The notes: generated by a model from the sequence alone, not told the origin. A stretch of DNA of 64,000 nt from Marinithermofilum abyssi (GCF_014641195.1 NZ_BMHQ01000009.1:104526-168525); one strand, 5' to 3'. Positions 53,505 through 62,548 are shown, numbered from the stretch's first letter. A program made the numbers and translations.

Positions 53505-53570
53505 TCATATCCCGATACCGGCGACAAACAGCCCTGAAAGCATCAAGAACCATCTATCTTCACTTTTCAT
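53505..53570 (-). CDS. Possible 21-residue peptide (first half of a split gene)
   Basis: ATG 53570 behind GGGGAAAC. The frame MKSEDRWFLMLSGLFVAGIG then stops; the next frame continues after a shift as a second membrane span. Confidence 0.3.
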   Translation of the reverse strand: MKSEDRWFLMLSGLFVAGIGI

Positions 53571-53870
53571 TTGTTTCCCCACTCCACAATAGCCACACAC
53601 TAGGGAACCCTTTCCTGGGCAGGAACAGTTGGTACCGACCCCATACTGCCATGTGTTCCTCCGTGTGTTTATGGGAAGGGAGTTCTCCAGCTGTTTCATC
53701 GTATAATGACCCTCATTCATTGTACCAAATTCCTGATTTTAAGCTAGATCATGCTTGAACTTGATGACAAAACGACACACATTAAACAGAGGACCCTTCT
53801 CCCCTTGGCAAAACGGACCTTGCCGGTCCGGTATTATGGTAAAACTACTACATCCATACGGAGAAAGACC
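53571..53870. other. Intergenic stretch before the terminator of the permease gene
   Basis: I see no convincing gene here. A TATTAT box at about 53832 preceded by TTGCCG-like sequence might be a promoter on the plus strand, but no gene follows. Confidence 0.4.
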
Positions 53871-53916
53871 AACAAGCTCTTCTGCCCGTCCCTCATGCTT
53901 GGCAGAAGAGCTTGTT
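53871..53916 (-). terminator. Long hairpin past the permease gene
   Basis: A perfect 16-bp stem (53871-53886 with 53901-53916), 52 bases past the stop of the permease at 53968. Few T follow on the minus strand. Confidence 0.6.
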
Positions 53917-53967
53917 TCTCCGAAACGGAACTTCATCAACAGCCTCGTTCTTTTCATCACAGCCGGA

Positions 53968-55353
53968 TCACCACAAAATCAAGGCAACCAGAGTAGACAC
54001 GATCAGTCCGGCCACGACCGGCAGGAAATTTTGCCGTACCAGCTCTCCCACGGAAACCCGTGTCAATCCGGCTACAGCTACCAGGGAGGACCAGGCAATC
54101 AGTGTTCCTCCCCCCGCCCAGATACAACCCATTTGGCCGATCGCTGCCAACACAGCAGGATCGACACCCGATGAGGCCGCCAATGCGTCCGCCAGTCCCC
54201 CGGTCAAAGGCAAGCCGGAAAATCCCGATCCGTCCAGTCCTGTCAGCATTCCAATGATCAATATCCCCATGGCGGTCAGCAGCGGAAAGTGGGGAATCAG
54301 CTCCTGTCCCGATTGCACCAAGTCAAACAACAAGGCCGGGGAATGTTCCGTGGACAAGATGGTTCCGGCATACTCCTTGCTTCCCAGAAAAAAGAACCCG
54401 GCAATCGGAATCACGGGACCCATGGCCCGAAAAGCAAACAAAAATCCTTCGACGAGATGGTCACTGATCCGGTCCAATGCCTCCCATCCGCTTCCCGCCG
54501 CTGTAACCGCCAGCAATAACAGCGCGCCCGTTCCCCCGATGAGAGCTGCGCCGTCGATCCCCTCATTTCCTTTGACCAACATATAAAGCATTACAACCAA
54601 CAAAGCCAGCGGAACCAGCCAGGCAACACGACTCCCCCACTTTTCTCTCTCCGATCGGGGAGAAGCATTGTCTGAAAGCGACCTCTGTTGATGGATCCTA
54701 CCGGTGTGGACTCCTGCTTTTCCCATGTCGGGCCGTAAGCGAATATACGACCAACCCAGAGCGATTCCTCCCGTGATCAAGGAAAGGATCAGCGCCTTGT
54801 CTGCCACATCTCCAGGATCGACACCTGCCGCTTTGGCGCTCAACGTTGGAGCTACCTGCATGACAAAGTCCGAAGAGAGCGCCATCCCTTGCCCAGCCAA
54901 AGCTACGACCACCGCGCACCCCATCGCCGGAAGTCCCGCCCGGATCGCTGCCGGTACCAATAACGCACAGATCAAGGGGACCGCAGGCGTCGGCCAGAAA
55001 AACAGGGAAAGCACATAGGTCACACCTGCCAACAGCCAAAACGCCACATTCCCGTTGACCATAACCGTCTGCACAGGCGCGATCATTTTCCGATCCGCTC
55101 CCAACTCCTCCATGGCGCGAAGCAATGCGACCATGAACGTGATGATCAAAAAAATACTGAACAACTCCCGGGCCGCCTCCAGATTGGCCAGAAACAGCGA
55201 TTGAATGCCGCCCGCCAAACGTTCGCGGTAAACCCAGGCAACGAGAAATGTTCCCGCCAGAGCCGGCAATACGACTCCTTTCCGCAAAAGCATGACTGTG
55301 ATCAATAGGAGAGTCATCATGCCGTACGCCACATGTGCCAGACTCAGCTCCAT
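53968..55353 (-). CDS. Polytopic permease, ion-transporter-like
   Basis: A 461-residue membrane protein with about eleven to twelve spans and two re-entrant-looking segments, in the pattern of the ion-transporter superfamily of anion or dicarboxylate transporters. The C-terminal glycine-rich GQMGCIWAGGGTLIAWSS and GLDGSGFSGLPLTGG are distinctive. The start at 55353 is chosen over one 37 codons earlier because the upstream residues are polar and without support. The ribosome site (AAAGGCGGTG) is moderate. Substrate unknown. Confidence 0.75.
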   Translation of the reverse strand: MELSLAHVAYGMMTLLLITVMLLRKGVVLPALAGTFLVAWVYRERLAGGIQSLFLANLEAARELFSIFLIITFMVALLRAMEELGADRKMIAPVQTVMVNGNVAFWLLAGVTYVLSLFFWPTPAVPLICALLVPAAIRAGLPAMGCAVVVALAGQGMALSSDFVMQVAPTLSAKAAGVDPGDVADKALILSLITGGIALGWSYIRLRPDMGKAGVHTGRIHQQRSLSDNASPRSEREKWGSRVAWLVPLALLVVMLYMLVKGNEGIDGAALIGGTGALLLLAVTAAGSGWEALDRISDHLVEGFLFAFRAMGPVIPIAGFFFLGSKEYAGTILSTEHSPALLFDLVQSGQELIPHFPLLTAMGILIIGMLTGLDGSGFSGLPLTGGLADALAASSGVDPAVLAAIGQMGCIWAGGGTLIAWSSLVAVAGLTRVSVGELVRQNFLPVVAGLIVSTLVALILW

Positions 55354-55513
55354 CTGCCAGCACCGCCTTTCGTGGTATCGTTCCTCTGGCCATTGTACGC
55401 AGGCATCCCTCAATATGACTCTTTCGTCATTTGCCTGGATTTTGAACAACGAATAGGATAACATGTAAATGGCGGAATGTTTAAAATTTTATACCAGGGG
55501 GAGGAAAAACAAC

Positions 55514-56767
55514 ATGCGCTTATGGACCAAGGTACTCAGCTTGGTAGGAGTCGGCATCATCACTTGGACCGTGCCGCTTATACCGGATACCGATGCCTCC
55601 GGATCTGCCGTCAAAGTGAAAGCCAAAGAGATTCGCCATGACCTTGCGGGAGATTTCAAAGGAAACCTGAAAAATATCGATGTCACCTCAACCGAAGGGC
55701 AAGCCGTCCTCACCCTGTCACAAGGAGCGACCACAGGTACATATACTTCTCCTGTGCTGAACCCCCGCTTTTCCTTTACCGATGTAGGCGCCCATTGGAA
55801 AGACCAGCACCATCAACATCCCAAAGTATCTATTCGTGTATCCACAGACCGAAAACACTGGACCGACTGGACACCGGCGGAAGTATCCCATGCCGAAGGG
55901 CCGGAAGGAAAAAGCCACCGCGAGACCTTTACGGATTTGCTGCTCGGATACCGCGGCAAGTACATTCAATACCAGATCCAGTTGAAACCAGGTAACCGTG
56001 TTCAGGATTTTCAGTTGACCTTGCTCAATTCAGAAGAGGGTGCGCCGACAGCACATACCTCCCGTAAATGGACACTGTCTTCCTATCTGTGGCAACAGGC
56101 GGAGGCTGCTGTTTCCCGTCCTCCCATCGTTTCCCGCGCCCAATGGGGAGCTGATGAATCTCTCCGCTTCAACCCGGATGGCAGCGAAGAATGGCCCCGG
56201 GAATACGATACAGTCACCCATCTGGTCATTCATCATACTGCGACGCAAAACAATGATCCCGATCCCGCTGCACGAGTGCGCTCTATTTACTACTACCACA
56301 CCGTGACGCGGGATTGGGGAGATATCGGATACAATGCCATCATCGGCAGTGACGGCCGAATCTATGAAGGCCGCCACGGGCGGGACGGCGAAGTTCTCTC
56401 CCCTGGCGTCATCGGCGCCCATGCCTACTCCTTTAATCACGGTTCCTTCGGTGTGGCCGTTATGGGAAGTTATGACTCCACCCAATTGCCCGAATCCATG
56501 CGCAAACCCCTGATCGATCTGCTCGCCTATGAAGCCGATCACTGGAACATCAACCCCCGGGCCAAACGGGATTTCGTGCGAGACTATGAATATAATGATC
56601 CTTCCATCCCCAAAACGGATCATGACATTCCCACGATTCAGGGGCATGGACTCTTACCGCGCCAGACCACCGAGTGCCCAGGCAATTCCAATGAAAGCGA
56701 CCTGCCCAGCATTCGGCGGGATGTGGCTGAGCGCATGTCCGACCGCTCCCTGAAAGGTGGAGAGTAA
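55514..56767 (+). CDS. Secreted N-acetylmuramoyl-L-alanine amidase
   Basis: A 417-residue protein with a signal peptide (MRLWTKVLSLVGVGIITW...), a beta-rich N-terminal domain of about 190 residues and a C-terminal amidase_2/PGRP domain starting at SRAQWGADESLRF. Zinc ligands are in THLVIHHTA, GVIGAHAYSFN/HG and TTECPGN. It cuts the bond between muramic acid and the stem peptide. The ATG at 55514 follows GGGGGAGG; the 15 codons upstream lack signal character. Monocistronic with a terminator. Confidence 0.9.
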   Translation: MRLWTKVLSLVGVGIITWTVPLIPDTDASGSAVKVKAKEIRHDLAGDFKGNLKNIDVTSTEGQAVLTLSQGATTGTYTSPVLNPRFSFTDVGAHWKDQHHQHPKVSIRVSTDRKHWTDWTPAEVSHAEGPEGKSHRETFTDLLLGYRGKYIQYQIQLKPGNRVQDFQLTLLNSEEGAPTAHTSRKWTLSSYLWQQAEAAVSRPPIVSRAQWGADESLRFNPDGSEEWPREYDTVTHLVIHHTATQNNDPDPAARVRSIYYYHTVTRDWGDIGYNAIIGSDGRIYEGRHGRDGEVLSPGVIGAHAYSFNHGSFGVAVMGSYDSTQLPESMRKPLIDLLAYEADHWNINPRAKRDFVRDYEYNDPSIPKTDHDIPTIQGHGLLPRQTTECPGNSNESDLPSIRRDVAERMSDRSLKGGE

Positions 56768-56806
56768 GGATCGCCTTTTCACTGAAAACGGAGTCCATTC
56801 GAATAA

Positions 56807-56838
56807 AAAACATCCCGTCGACAACAGCGGGGTGTTTT
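56807..56838 (+). terminator. Terminator of the amidase gene
   Basis: Stem AAAACATCCCG/CGGGGTGTTTT, including a G-T pair, with a short T tract. Confidence 0.7.
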
Positions 56839-56907
56839 CTCTGGCTGACGCACTTTTTTGGATGCACCATACAACCCGGCACCCAGCACCGCCGTCATTT
56901 TCTGGCT

Positions 56908-56937
56908 TTGATTTTCCGATAGGTGCTGTGCTAATAT
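56908..56937 (+). promoter_or_regulatory. Sigma-A-like promoter of tRNA-Sec
   Basis: TTGATT and TAATAT with an 18-base spacer, ending 20 bases before the tRNA. A standard sigma-A fit. Confidence 0.6.
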
Positions 56938-56957
56938 AGTTGCAGTCTCTTTTTTGC

Positions 56958-57054
56958 GGGAGCGGATGGGGTACTGGTGTCCCCCCCGGCCTTCAAAGCC
57001 GAGCGGGAGGCGCGTGCCGTCTCCGGTGGGTTCGATTCCCACACGTTCCCGCCA
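56958..57054 (+). tRNA. selC: tRNA-Sec (TCA anticodon, selC)
   Basis: A 97-nucleotide tRNA: long acceptor stem starting GGGAGCG, anticodon stem-loop CGGC-CTTCAAA-GCCG giving TCA, a large variable arm (AGCGGGAGGCGCGTGCCGTCT region), T arm GTGGG-TTCGATT-CCCAC and encoded CCA. The length and the TCA anticodon identify selenocysteine tRNA. Its use matches selA and selD in the window. False protein frames over it on the minus strand should not be annotated. Confidence 0.95.
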
Positions 57055-57249
57055 ACATTTGCTTTCGCTCACTCGGACTAAGCGAAAGATTCACTTGTAC
57101 TAGTGGTCAACATTGATCTTAGGCCGAGGGAGTGTAGTATTTTGCGAAAGTACCAGCGAAAAGGGACTGTATCAATTAGAACAAACAGTCAGATTTAAGT
57201 ATTGGACGTGCTTGCTTTTTTAAAAAAACAACTGTCAAACGGAACGGAA

Positions 57250-57274
57250 AGAGCCAGCCTGGTTAGCTGGCTCT
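57250..57274 (+). terminator. Hairpin with T-run
   Basis: Stem AGAGCCAGC/GCTGGCTCT with TTTTT. It lies 200 bases past tRNA-Sec and could end its transcript. Confidence 0.65.
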
Positions 57275-57292
57275 TTTTACATAGGAGGAGCT

Positions 57293-57421
57293 ATGTTAAT
57301 TAAAACTAATTTCATATTACTCTATTTTTCCAACACATTGTATAATGCCACTAACCTAATAAACAAAGGGACCGGCACCCGCGGCCACGGGAACCGGACT
57401 TCTAAAGACGCTCGAGTCTGA
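57293..57421 (+). CDS. Possible 42-residue frame
   Basis: AGGAGGAG precedes an ATG, and the first 22 residues (MLIKTNFILLYFSNTLYNAT) look protein-like. The frame then enters the IS605-like relic and ends. It may be a gene truncated by insertion. Confidence 0.3.
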   Translation: MLIKTNFILLYFSNTLYNATNLINKGTGTRGHGNRTSKDARV

Positions 57422-57480
57422 TATGAAGCACGGACCCGGCGGCCACCGGGTTCAGCTTTAGCCGTGGAAGACGTCACAAG
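57355..57480 (+). mobile_element. Second IS605-like right-end relic
   Basis: GC-rich stem-loops CCCG-CGGCCA-CGGG and ACCCGG-CGGCCA-CCGGGT are followed by CAGCTTTAGCCGTGG, a sequence seen in IS605-type right ends and omega-RNA scaffolds. There is no tnpB nearby. This is a resemblance, not a proven element. Confidence 0.4.
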
Positions 57481-58079
57481 AGGATTTTGAGCTCCATGTT
57501 CCCTGTAGTACAAGTTTCATGTAATGTAGTCGGAGACGGTGAAAGTCTTGTTCTGTAAGCACATAACGCCCCACACTATTTATTTTAGGAGCAATATCAG
57601 ATATTTAGATAGCAACGTCCGATAATTAAGGTTCAGACGGCAGGCAGCTTCGTGTAAAGACATGGCTACTTCTTGTCCCTTTTCCAATTAAGGAAACCTC
57701 CCGTCAATTTTTTACCCAATTTTTCGTCAACTGCCCATTCCGATTCCTTCCATTCGACCAAAAATCCCATTTTAAGACAAAAAAAGAAGCCCTACTGTGA
57801 CTCGTTATATGTTCGAGATCACTACAACATTCCAGAAAACAATTCAGTAAGTTTCGAGGGCAACGAAAAATTAACGACTTCGAGCCTTATGATTGGTTAA
57901 CAATTAATACTCGCCCCCTTCTTGTGCACTTTGTTAGAGGGCTTTTATTTTTTCAGGTCCGGAGGACATCCCGCCGTACCCCTTTACGTCCAAATAATTA
58001 TGATCGGGATATGTGTTTATATCAGACCGGATATTTATTTCATATAAATATAGAAAAGATAGAAAGGAGTGTTAATCGA

Positions 58080-58343
58080 TTGGCTGCCACGACAAGTCAA
58101 AGAAGAGCCATTTTTGGACGGACCCCCCAGCGCATCAACGTGCGTCCTGGCCGTATTTTCAGTCTCGCATGCGTCTTCTTCGGAATTCGGGTGGCTAGAA
58201 TCCTGCTGAGGCCCGGTGACTTCGTCACAGTGACCTGTCAGGGAAGAAGCGTGGTTGTGTTCAACTCTTTCCGCGCTTTCAACCGGGGTACTATCAATCT
58301 CCGCAGGGGTGAATTCGTAACCTTCGTCGGAGCTTTCTTCTAG
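58080..58343 (+). CDS. Small basic beta-rich protein of unknown function (87 aa)
   Basis: A TTG start, ten bases after AAAGGAG, gives an 87-residue protein. It is Arg-rich and Phe/Val-rich, with alternating hydrophobic residues suggesting beta strands. Two similar segments (RPGDFVTVTC and RRGEFVTFVG) hint at an internal repeat. There is no signal peptide. Its short length and composition resemble coat or surface proteins, but this is a guess. The ORF could extend upstream without any better start. Confidence 0.6.
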   Translation: MAATTSQRRAIFGRTPQRINVRPGRIFSLACVFFGIRVARILLRPGDFVTVTCQGRSVVVFNSFRAFNRGTINLRRGEFVTFVGAFF

Positions 58344-58486
58344 CCTGTCCCATTTCCGCAAAATAAAAGACCAAAGGATGTATCGTCGTATAATAGTTTA
58401 CAGCGGTTCGGGCTCTGTCAGGGGCCCTTTTCTTTTTTCAATCAGCTCGCCAAAAATACGATTAAAAGCCCGTCGATCAGTGGGCT

Positions 58487-59110
58487 TCATAGCTCGAACC
58501 CTTGAAACACTGTCTCCGGTAAATAACCCGCATGGGTCTCTTTTTTGTATTTGACTTGGCAGCGGATACAAGGTTCAACATAGATAAACTGCCGATCCTC
58601 ACGGGTCTTTATCTGCTGTGCTACTTGTAAAATGCTTTCCGTGCCTTGGGATGGATACCCAGTTCCAACATCCCACATGGGCGTAACTGCCCGTCTTCCT
58701 CCAACGCGATCGACCAACCAGGTCATCCTTGCGGTACCCCGTGATGACGACCTCGGTTTCTCTCCAGTGAACGACTTTCTGCCAGTCCCAGGAGCTTTCC
58801 CCACATGATAGGTGGAATCTTTTCGTTTCAACACAATCCCCTCAAGGCCATCTGTTTGGTTCCTTCGAACAAGCCCGTTCCATTACCGTGAATGTAACGT
58901 ATGATGGAGAAGACCTGGTTTTCCTGCAGTACTTCCTCCAGTAGCTCTTTCGAGAATGGGTGGCAAGAAGGTGGATAGTACGGTTGAAATTACGTTCCAT
59001 ACAGCTACTGAAGTCATTTGTAAGGCGGCACTTTTCCAAACCTCGATACACAGCATCAGGAGGCGCGATCTCTCCGTTGTAAATGTCCAGGAGTGTTGTA
59101 TATAGAAGGA
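58487..59110 (-). pseudogene. ATP-dependent DNA ligase remnant with several frameshifts
   Basis: Three reading frames together carry pieces of a Bacillus-type ATP-dependent DNA ligase: TLLD-x-x-NGEIAPPDA and MERNFNRT, then (shifted) KELLEEVLQENQVFSIIRYI and HGNGTGLFE, then LKRKDSTYHVGKAPGTG (motif IV-V with a Lys) and EPCIRCQVKYKKETHAGYL at the C-terminus. No frame is complete and the N-terminal part with the active-site Lys is missing. Such ligases usually work with Ku in end joining; no Ku gene is in the window. Confidence 0.65.
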
Positions 59111-59136
59111 GTTGGATTGTAGACACAAAAAACCCC

Positions 59137-59152
59137 GGGGCAATGATGCCCC
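59137..59152 (-). terminator. Terminator of the TPP-enzyme gene
   Basis: GGGGCA-ATGA-TGCCCC followed on the minus strand by GGGG and six T, 28 bases past the stop. Confidence 0.75.
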
Positions 59153-59179
59153 GCGTCTCGCAACCTGATTTTCCTTTTT

Positions 59180-60811
59180 TCATATTTTCGTGTGGGGTAC
59201 GATCGGATCGTCGCAGACGACATCGACCAGGGAAACCCGGTTGGAGGCCAAGGCCGCAGTCAGGGCGGGCTCCAGCTGGGACGGCTCTTCCACCCGGTAA
59301 CCCTCGGCTCCGAAAGCCTCGGCCATCTTCACAAAATCGGGATTGGACAATTGGGTCCCCAGGGTTGAAAGGCCGGCTTGGACCATCCGGTTCTGCTCCA
59401 TGGCAAAGGAACCATTGTTCATCACCACGATCGTCAAGGGGAGCTGATATACGACGGCGGTGGCCAGGTCGACCAGCGTGTTCCCGAATCCACCGTCGCC
59501 GACCAGGGCAACCACTTGTCGCTCCGGGTGAGCCAGCTGGGCCGCCATTGCCGCCGGCAGGCCAAACCCTAGGGTACGCCAACGGCCGGAGACGAGGATC
59601 TCCTGTCTCGACGCCTGAAAAATACGGTTGAACCACAGGACATGATCCCCTACATCCAGGGTGATGACCGCGTCAGGATGGACGCACCGGCTGAGGGCGG
59701 CGATCACCCGCTGAGGGGGGATCGGGACAACGTCCACCGCCGTCTCTTGTTCGATCCTCGCCGTCCACTGCTGTTTTAGACTTTGCACCTGACGGCTCCA
59801 TTCCACTTTCTCCTTGCATAAGATTCCCTCGATCAACCGGGGCAAAACCACCCTCATCTCCCCGACGACGGGGGCGGCCACCGGCACTGTCTCTCCGATC
59901 GCCGCCGGATCAATGTCCAACTGAACGATGGGGATCCCTTCCGGCACATAGTCTGAAGGCCACCAAGTCGCTCCCAGCACGAGGCAGCAGTCCGCTTCTT
60001 TCAACAGGTCGGAGGCGATCTCACTCCCTGCCTGCCCCAGGCCCCCGACGAACAGGGGATGATCGTTAGGGACGGAGGAGCGGGCAGGCAGGGTGGTCAT
60101 AATCGGGGCATTCAGCTTTTCCGCCACGGCCAACAAATTCGGCTCTGCCCCCTTGACTCCCCGCCCCGCCAGGATGATTGGGCGGCTGGACCCGTTCAGC
60201 AGCCGAAGCGCCCCGTCCAGCTGCCCCTGAACCGGCTGCGGGAGGAGCTGCTCCGGAAAAAGAGGGTACAGGGGGGCATTCACCGGCTCCATCCACACTT
60301 CCTTGGGTATGGACAGATGGGCCACCCCTCCCCGGGAATACGCCCGCCGCATTGCCCGGTTCAACTGAACGGGCAGGGGGCGGGCATCGGCGACCAGCGT
60401 CGAGTGGATCGCCAGGGGCTGGATCAGGAGCTGCTGATCGATCTCCTGCTTTGTCCCCGTACCGATTTTCTTGCGTTCCACCTGGCCGGTGATGGCCAGG
60501 ACGCGGGCCTTGTCCTGCCAGGCGTCCCCCAGCCCGTTCAGCAAGCCGGCGATCCCCGGTCCGCTGGTGGCTGTGCACACCGCCAGCTGCCCAGTCAACT
60601 TCGCCTCCGCCGACGCCATCAGGGCAGCCGTCGTCTCCAGCCGGCACCCCACGTATTGAACCCGGTCCTGCCGGGCGATCACATCCATCAGGTATAAAGT
60701 GGCATCCCCCGCCACGCCGTAAATCCGTTGACATCCCCAGGCCGCCAGCTGTTCCACTACATATTGAGCCGCGGTCTTGGGGATCGTCGTCTGTCCTTGG
60801 ATTGCCATCAT
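59180..60811 (-). CDS. Pyruvate oxidase-like thiamine diphosphate enzyme
   Basis: A 543-residue TPP-dependent enzyme related to B. subtilis YdaP and to pyruvate oxidase or acetolactate synthase. The catalytic Glu is in CRLETTAALMASAEAKL; the Gly-rich strand CTATSGPGIAGLLNGL and the C-terminal TPP motif GDGGFGNTLVDLATAVVYQL...NN are complete. The middle domain has the FAD/nucleotide-type segment (ILAGRGVKG). Exact reaction undecided: oxidase making acetyl phosphate or acetate, or a decarboxylase. Starts at ATG 60811 after GGAAGGGGG. Confidence 0.85.
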   Translation of the reverse strand: MMAIQGQTTIPKTAAQYVVEQLAAWGCQRIYGVAGDATLYLMDVIARQDRVQYVGCRLETTAALMASAEAKLTGQLAVCTATSGPGIAGLLNGLGDAWQDKARVLAITGQVERKKIGTGTKQEIDQQLLIQPLAIHSTLVADARPLPVQLNRAMRRAYSRGGVAHLSIPKEVWMEPVNAPLYPLFPEQLLPQPVQGQLDGALRLLNGSSRPIILAGRGVKGAEPNLLAVAEKLNAPIMTTLPARSSVPNDHPLFVGGLGQAGSEIASDLLKEADCCLVLGATWWPSDYVPEGIPIVQLDIDPAAIGETVPVAAPVVGEMRVVLPRLIEGILCKEKVEWSRQVQSLKQQWTARIEQETAVDVVPIPPQRVIAALSRCVHPDAVITLDVGDHVLWFNRIFQASRQEILVSGRWRTLGFGLPAAMAAQLAHPERQVVALVGDGGFGNTLVDLATAVVYQLPLTIVVMNNGSFAMEQNRMVQAGLSTLGTQLSNPDFVKMAEAFGAEGYRVEEPSQLEPALTAALASNRVSLVDVVCDDPIVPHTKI

Positions 60812-61138
60812 GGTTCCCCCTTCCTTCCGCTTAGTATACGTTTCGAGCCATTGCCCATACGGACAGGAGAGGCAACTCCGACCGCCGGAAGGGCCCAATC
60901 CGATACACACTGGCATAGCTCGTCTTCCTCACTTCCCCGCCGTATAACAAACAAGCGGTTGAGCCGTAAGTCAGGCTCAACCACTCGTTTCAAAGCTCCT
61001 TATTTAAGGTGTAAGTTTTTCTTGGGATCGGAACAGCCCGAAGCACTCCTGCGCTTCGGGCTGCGGCTACAAGATAAGTCCGGCAGTTTCCAAAAAAACA
61101 AGCTACTTCTTCTGCTGAGTCCCGACTGACAACGCTTC
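60812..61138. other. Intergenic stretch with two hairpins
   Basis: It has GGTTGAGCC/GGCTCAACC (60958-60982) and AGCCCGAAGC/GCTTCGGGCT (61035-61062). Neither has a long T tract. No gene. Confidence 0.5.
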
Positions 61139-61376
61139 TCAACCGCTCTTCTTGCTATTACGAATAATCCAGTAGATAAAACCGCCGGCGGTGGGAACAG
61201 CTCCAAGCAGTCCCAGAAGCGTTCTGCCGCCGCACAGGCACCCAGCCCCGCAAAACCCAAACCCGTCTGTTCCTTCAACAATCCGATTACCATCACCACA
61301 AACCGATTACCAAGCCGACGCCCAAACCTATCATCAGTGCATCAAATATCGCCATCACGGGATCCTCGTAACCCAT
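61139..61376 (-). pseudogene. Small membrane protein gene with two frameshifts
   Basis: ATG 61376 follows GGAAGGGTGAAGG. The first frame gives MGYEDPVMAIFDALMIGLGV and a hydrophobic span, then stops. Shifting once gives VVMVIGLLKEQTGLGFAGLG, and a second shift gives LLGLLGAVPTAGGFIYWIIR and a stop. The pieces suit one two- or three-span membrane protein of about 75 residues. Either a decayed gene or a run of errors; family unknown. Confidence 0.45.
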
Positions 61377-61513
61377 TGCCTTCACCCTTCCTGCAGGATG
61401 ATATACCATATGCCATCCAGCAGAAAAACGACTGTGGAACAGATTGAACGAAAGCACCAAAACCCGCCCTGAATATTGGGACGGATCCTTTATTCACGTT
61501 ATGCTCTTTTCCG

Positions 61514-62407
61514 TCAACGCCGATTGCGCCGATATACCAACCACCCCAGCACTCCGGTCAAAATAACGCCGGCAGCCGCCCACCAGAGTAACATGGTTTG
61601 ATCGGCATAGGTACGGTCGGATTCGGTCAGCCAGCCACTTTGTTTCATGCCTTTGATGACGTCCCGGGCTTCCTCCGTGGTGCGAAACTCATTGTTTAAG
61701 CCTTTGATCACATATGTATCGCTTTCCTTGTTTCCGACCACCAATCGCTTGGTTTCTTCCATAGCCAACGGACTGCCGTCCACTTCGCCGTAAAAAACCC
61801 CCCGCAATAAATACTCACCCGGCGGCAGATCGACCACTATGCGGGCACCGCCTTCATGCAGGTGCAAAATCCGTCCTCCCTGCCTGGCGACGGCGATCGC
61901 CCACCGTCCCTTCACTGCTTTTCCCGTCACCGCTCCCTGAATATGCGTAGGGGCTCTTCCTTTTTTCTTGTCGGCCCACATGCGCATCCGGGGAATCTCC
62001 AGCGTCACCGTTTTTTCCTCTTCCACTACTTGATTCCCGACTTTGCCTTTGAAAACAATGAACAGCTTCCGCTCACCCGGTTTCTCGATCGGGATCCAAG
62101 CCCGTCCTTTTTTTGAATACAGCCGTTTGGTCCGTTTAACGGTGATGTTCTTTCCTTCTTTTGTACGGACTTTTTGGTAATAGCGGTACCGAAATTTCCA
62201 GGTCCCCTTGACCCTTTGGTCGGTTGCCAATCGGGCCTTCACCCTGATCCCTTCTACTTTTCCGGTATCGCGGTCGGTTACCAAACCGGTTTTAACAGTG
62301 ATATCCGGGTGGATCTCTTTGGCCGCCACTTGCCCCGGCACCATTCCCACTAGGAAAAAGAGTGCCATGATAACCGCTGTATATCGTTTCACATGAATGC
62401 TCCTCAT
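61514..62407 (-). CDS. Secreted protein with C-terminal membrane anchor
   Basis: A 297-residue protein: signal peptide at residues 1-29 (HVKRYTAVIMALFFLVGMV, cleavage near VAA-K), about 230 residues of beta-rich extracellular region (two Ig-like units are plausible), then a span MLLWWAAAGVILTGVLGWLVY and a basic tail RRNRR. The end resembles a sortase signal without LPxTG, so a plain type I anchor is likelier. Family and function not recognised. Confidence 0.8.
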   Translation of the reverse strand: MRSIHVKRYTAVIMALFFLVGMVPGQVAAKEIHPDITVKTGLVTDRDTGKVEGIRVKARLATDQRVKGTWKFRYRYYQKVRTKEGKNITVKRTKRLYSKKGRAWIPIEKPGERKLFIVFKGKVGNQVVEEEKTVTLEIPRMRMWADKKKGRAPTHIQGAVTGKAVKGRWAIAVARQGGRILHLHEGGARIVVDLPPGEYLLRGVFYGEVDGSPLAMEETKRLVVGNKESDTYVIKGLNNEFRTTEEARDVIKGMKQSGWLTESDRTYADQTMLLWWAAAGVILTGVLGWLVYRRNRR

Positions 62408-62548
62408 CTATGAAATCACTGGGTACGTGAAGGTTCAATTCCTAGTTTTCCACATCCATTAACGAGAATACACTCCATGAAGTTGCGCTTGCGATCCCTC
62501 TTCCATCCAACATTCCCCGGTACATCATAATAGGGAGAAAAGAAAAAA

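Larger units (their letters stand above)
57055..58079. other. Gene-poor accessory stretch
   Basis: About 1 kb with a terminator at 57250, a doubtful 42-residue frame at 57293, an IS605-like relic at 57355-57480, and A/T-rich sequence beyond 57500 without a supported gene. Confidence 0.5.

Noticed and set aside
56779..57072. Minus-strand frame with an ERVGIEPTGDG-type peptide
   Set aside because: It is the antisense of the tRNA-Sec gene.
57322..57513. Minus-strand frame of 63 codons
   Set aside because: It is the antisense of the GC-rich stem-loops of the second relic.
57924..58079. Upstream extension of the 87-residue protein
   Set aside because: The extra N-terminal codons have no ribosome site and different composition; AAAGGAG supports the TTG at 58080.
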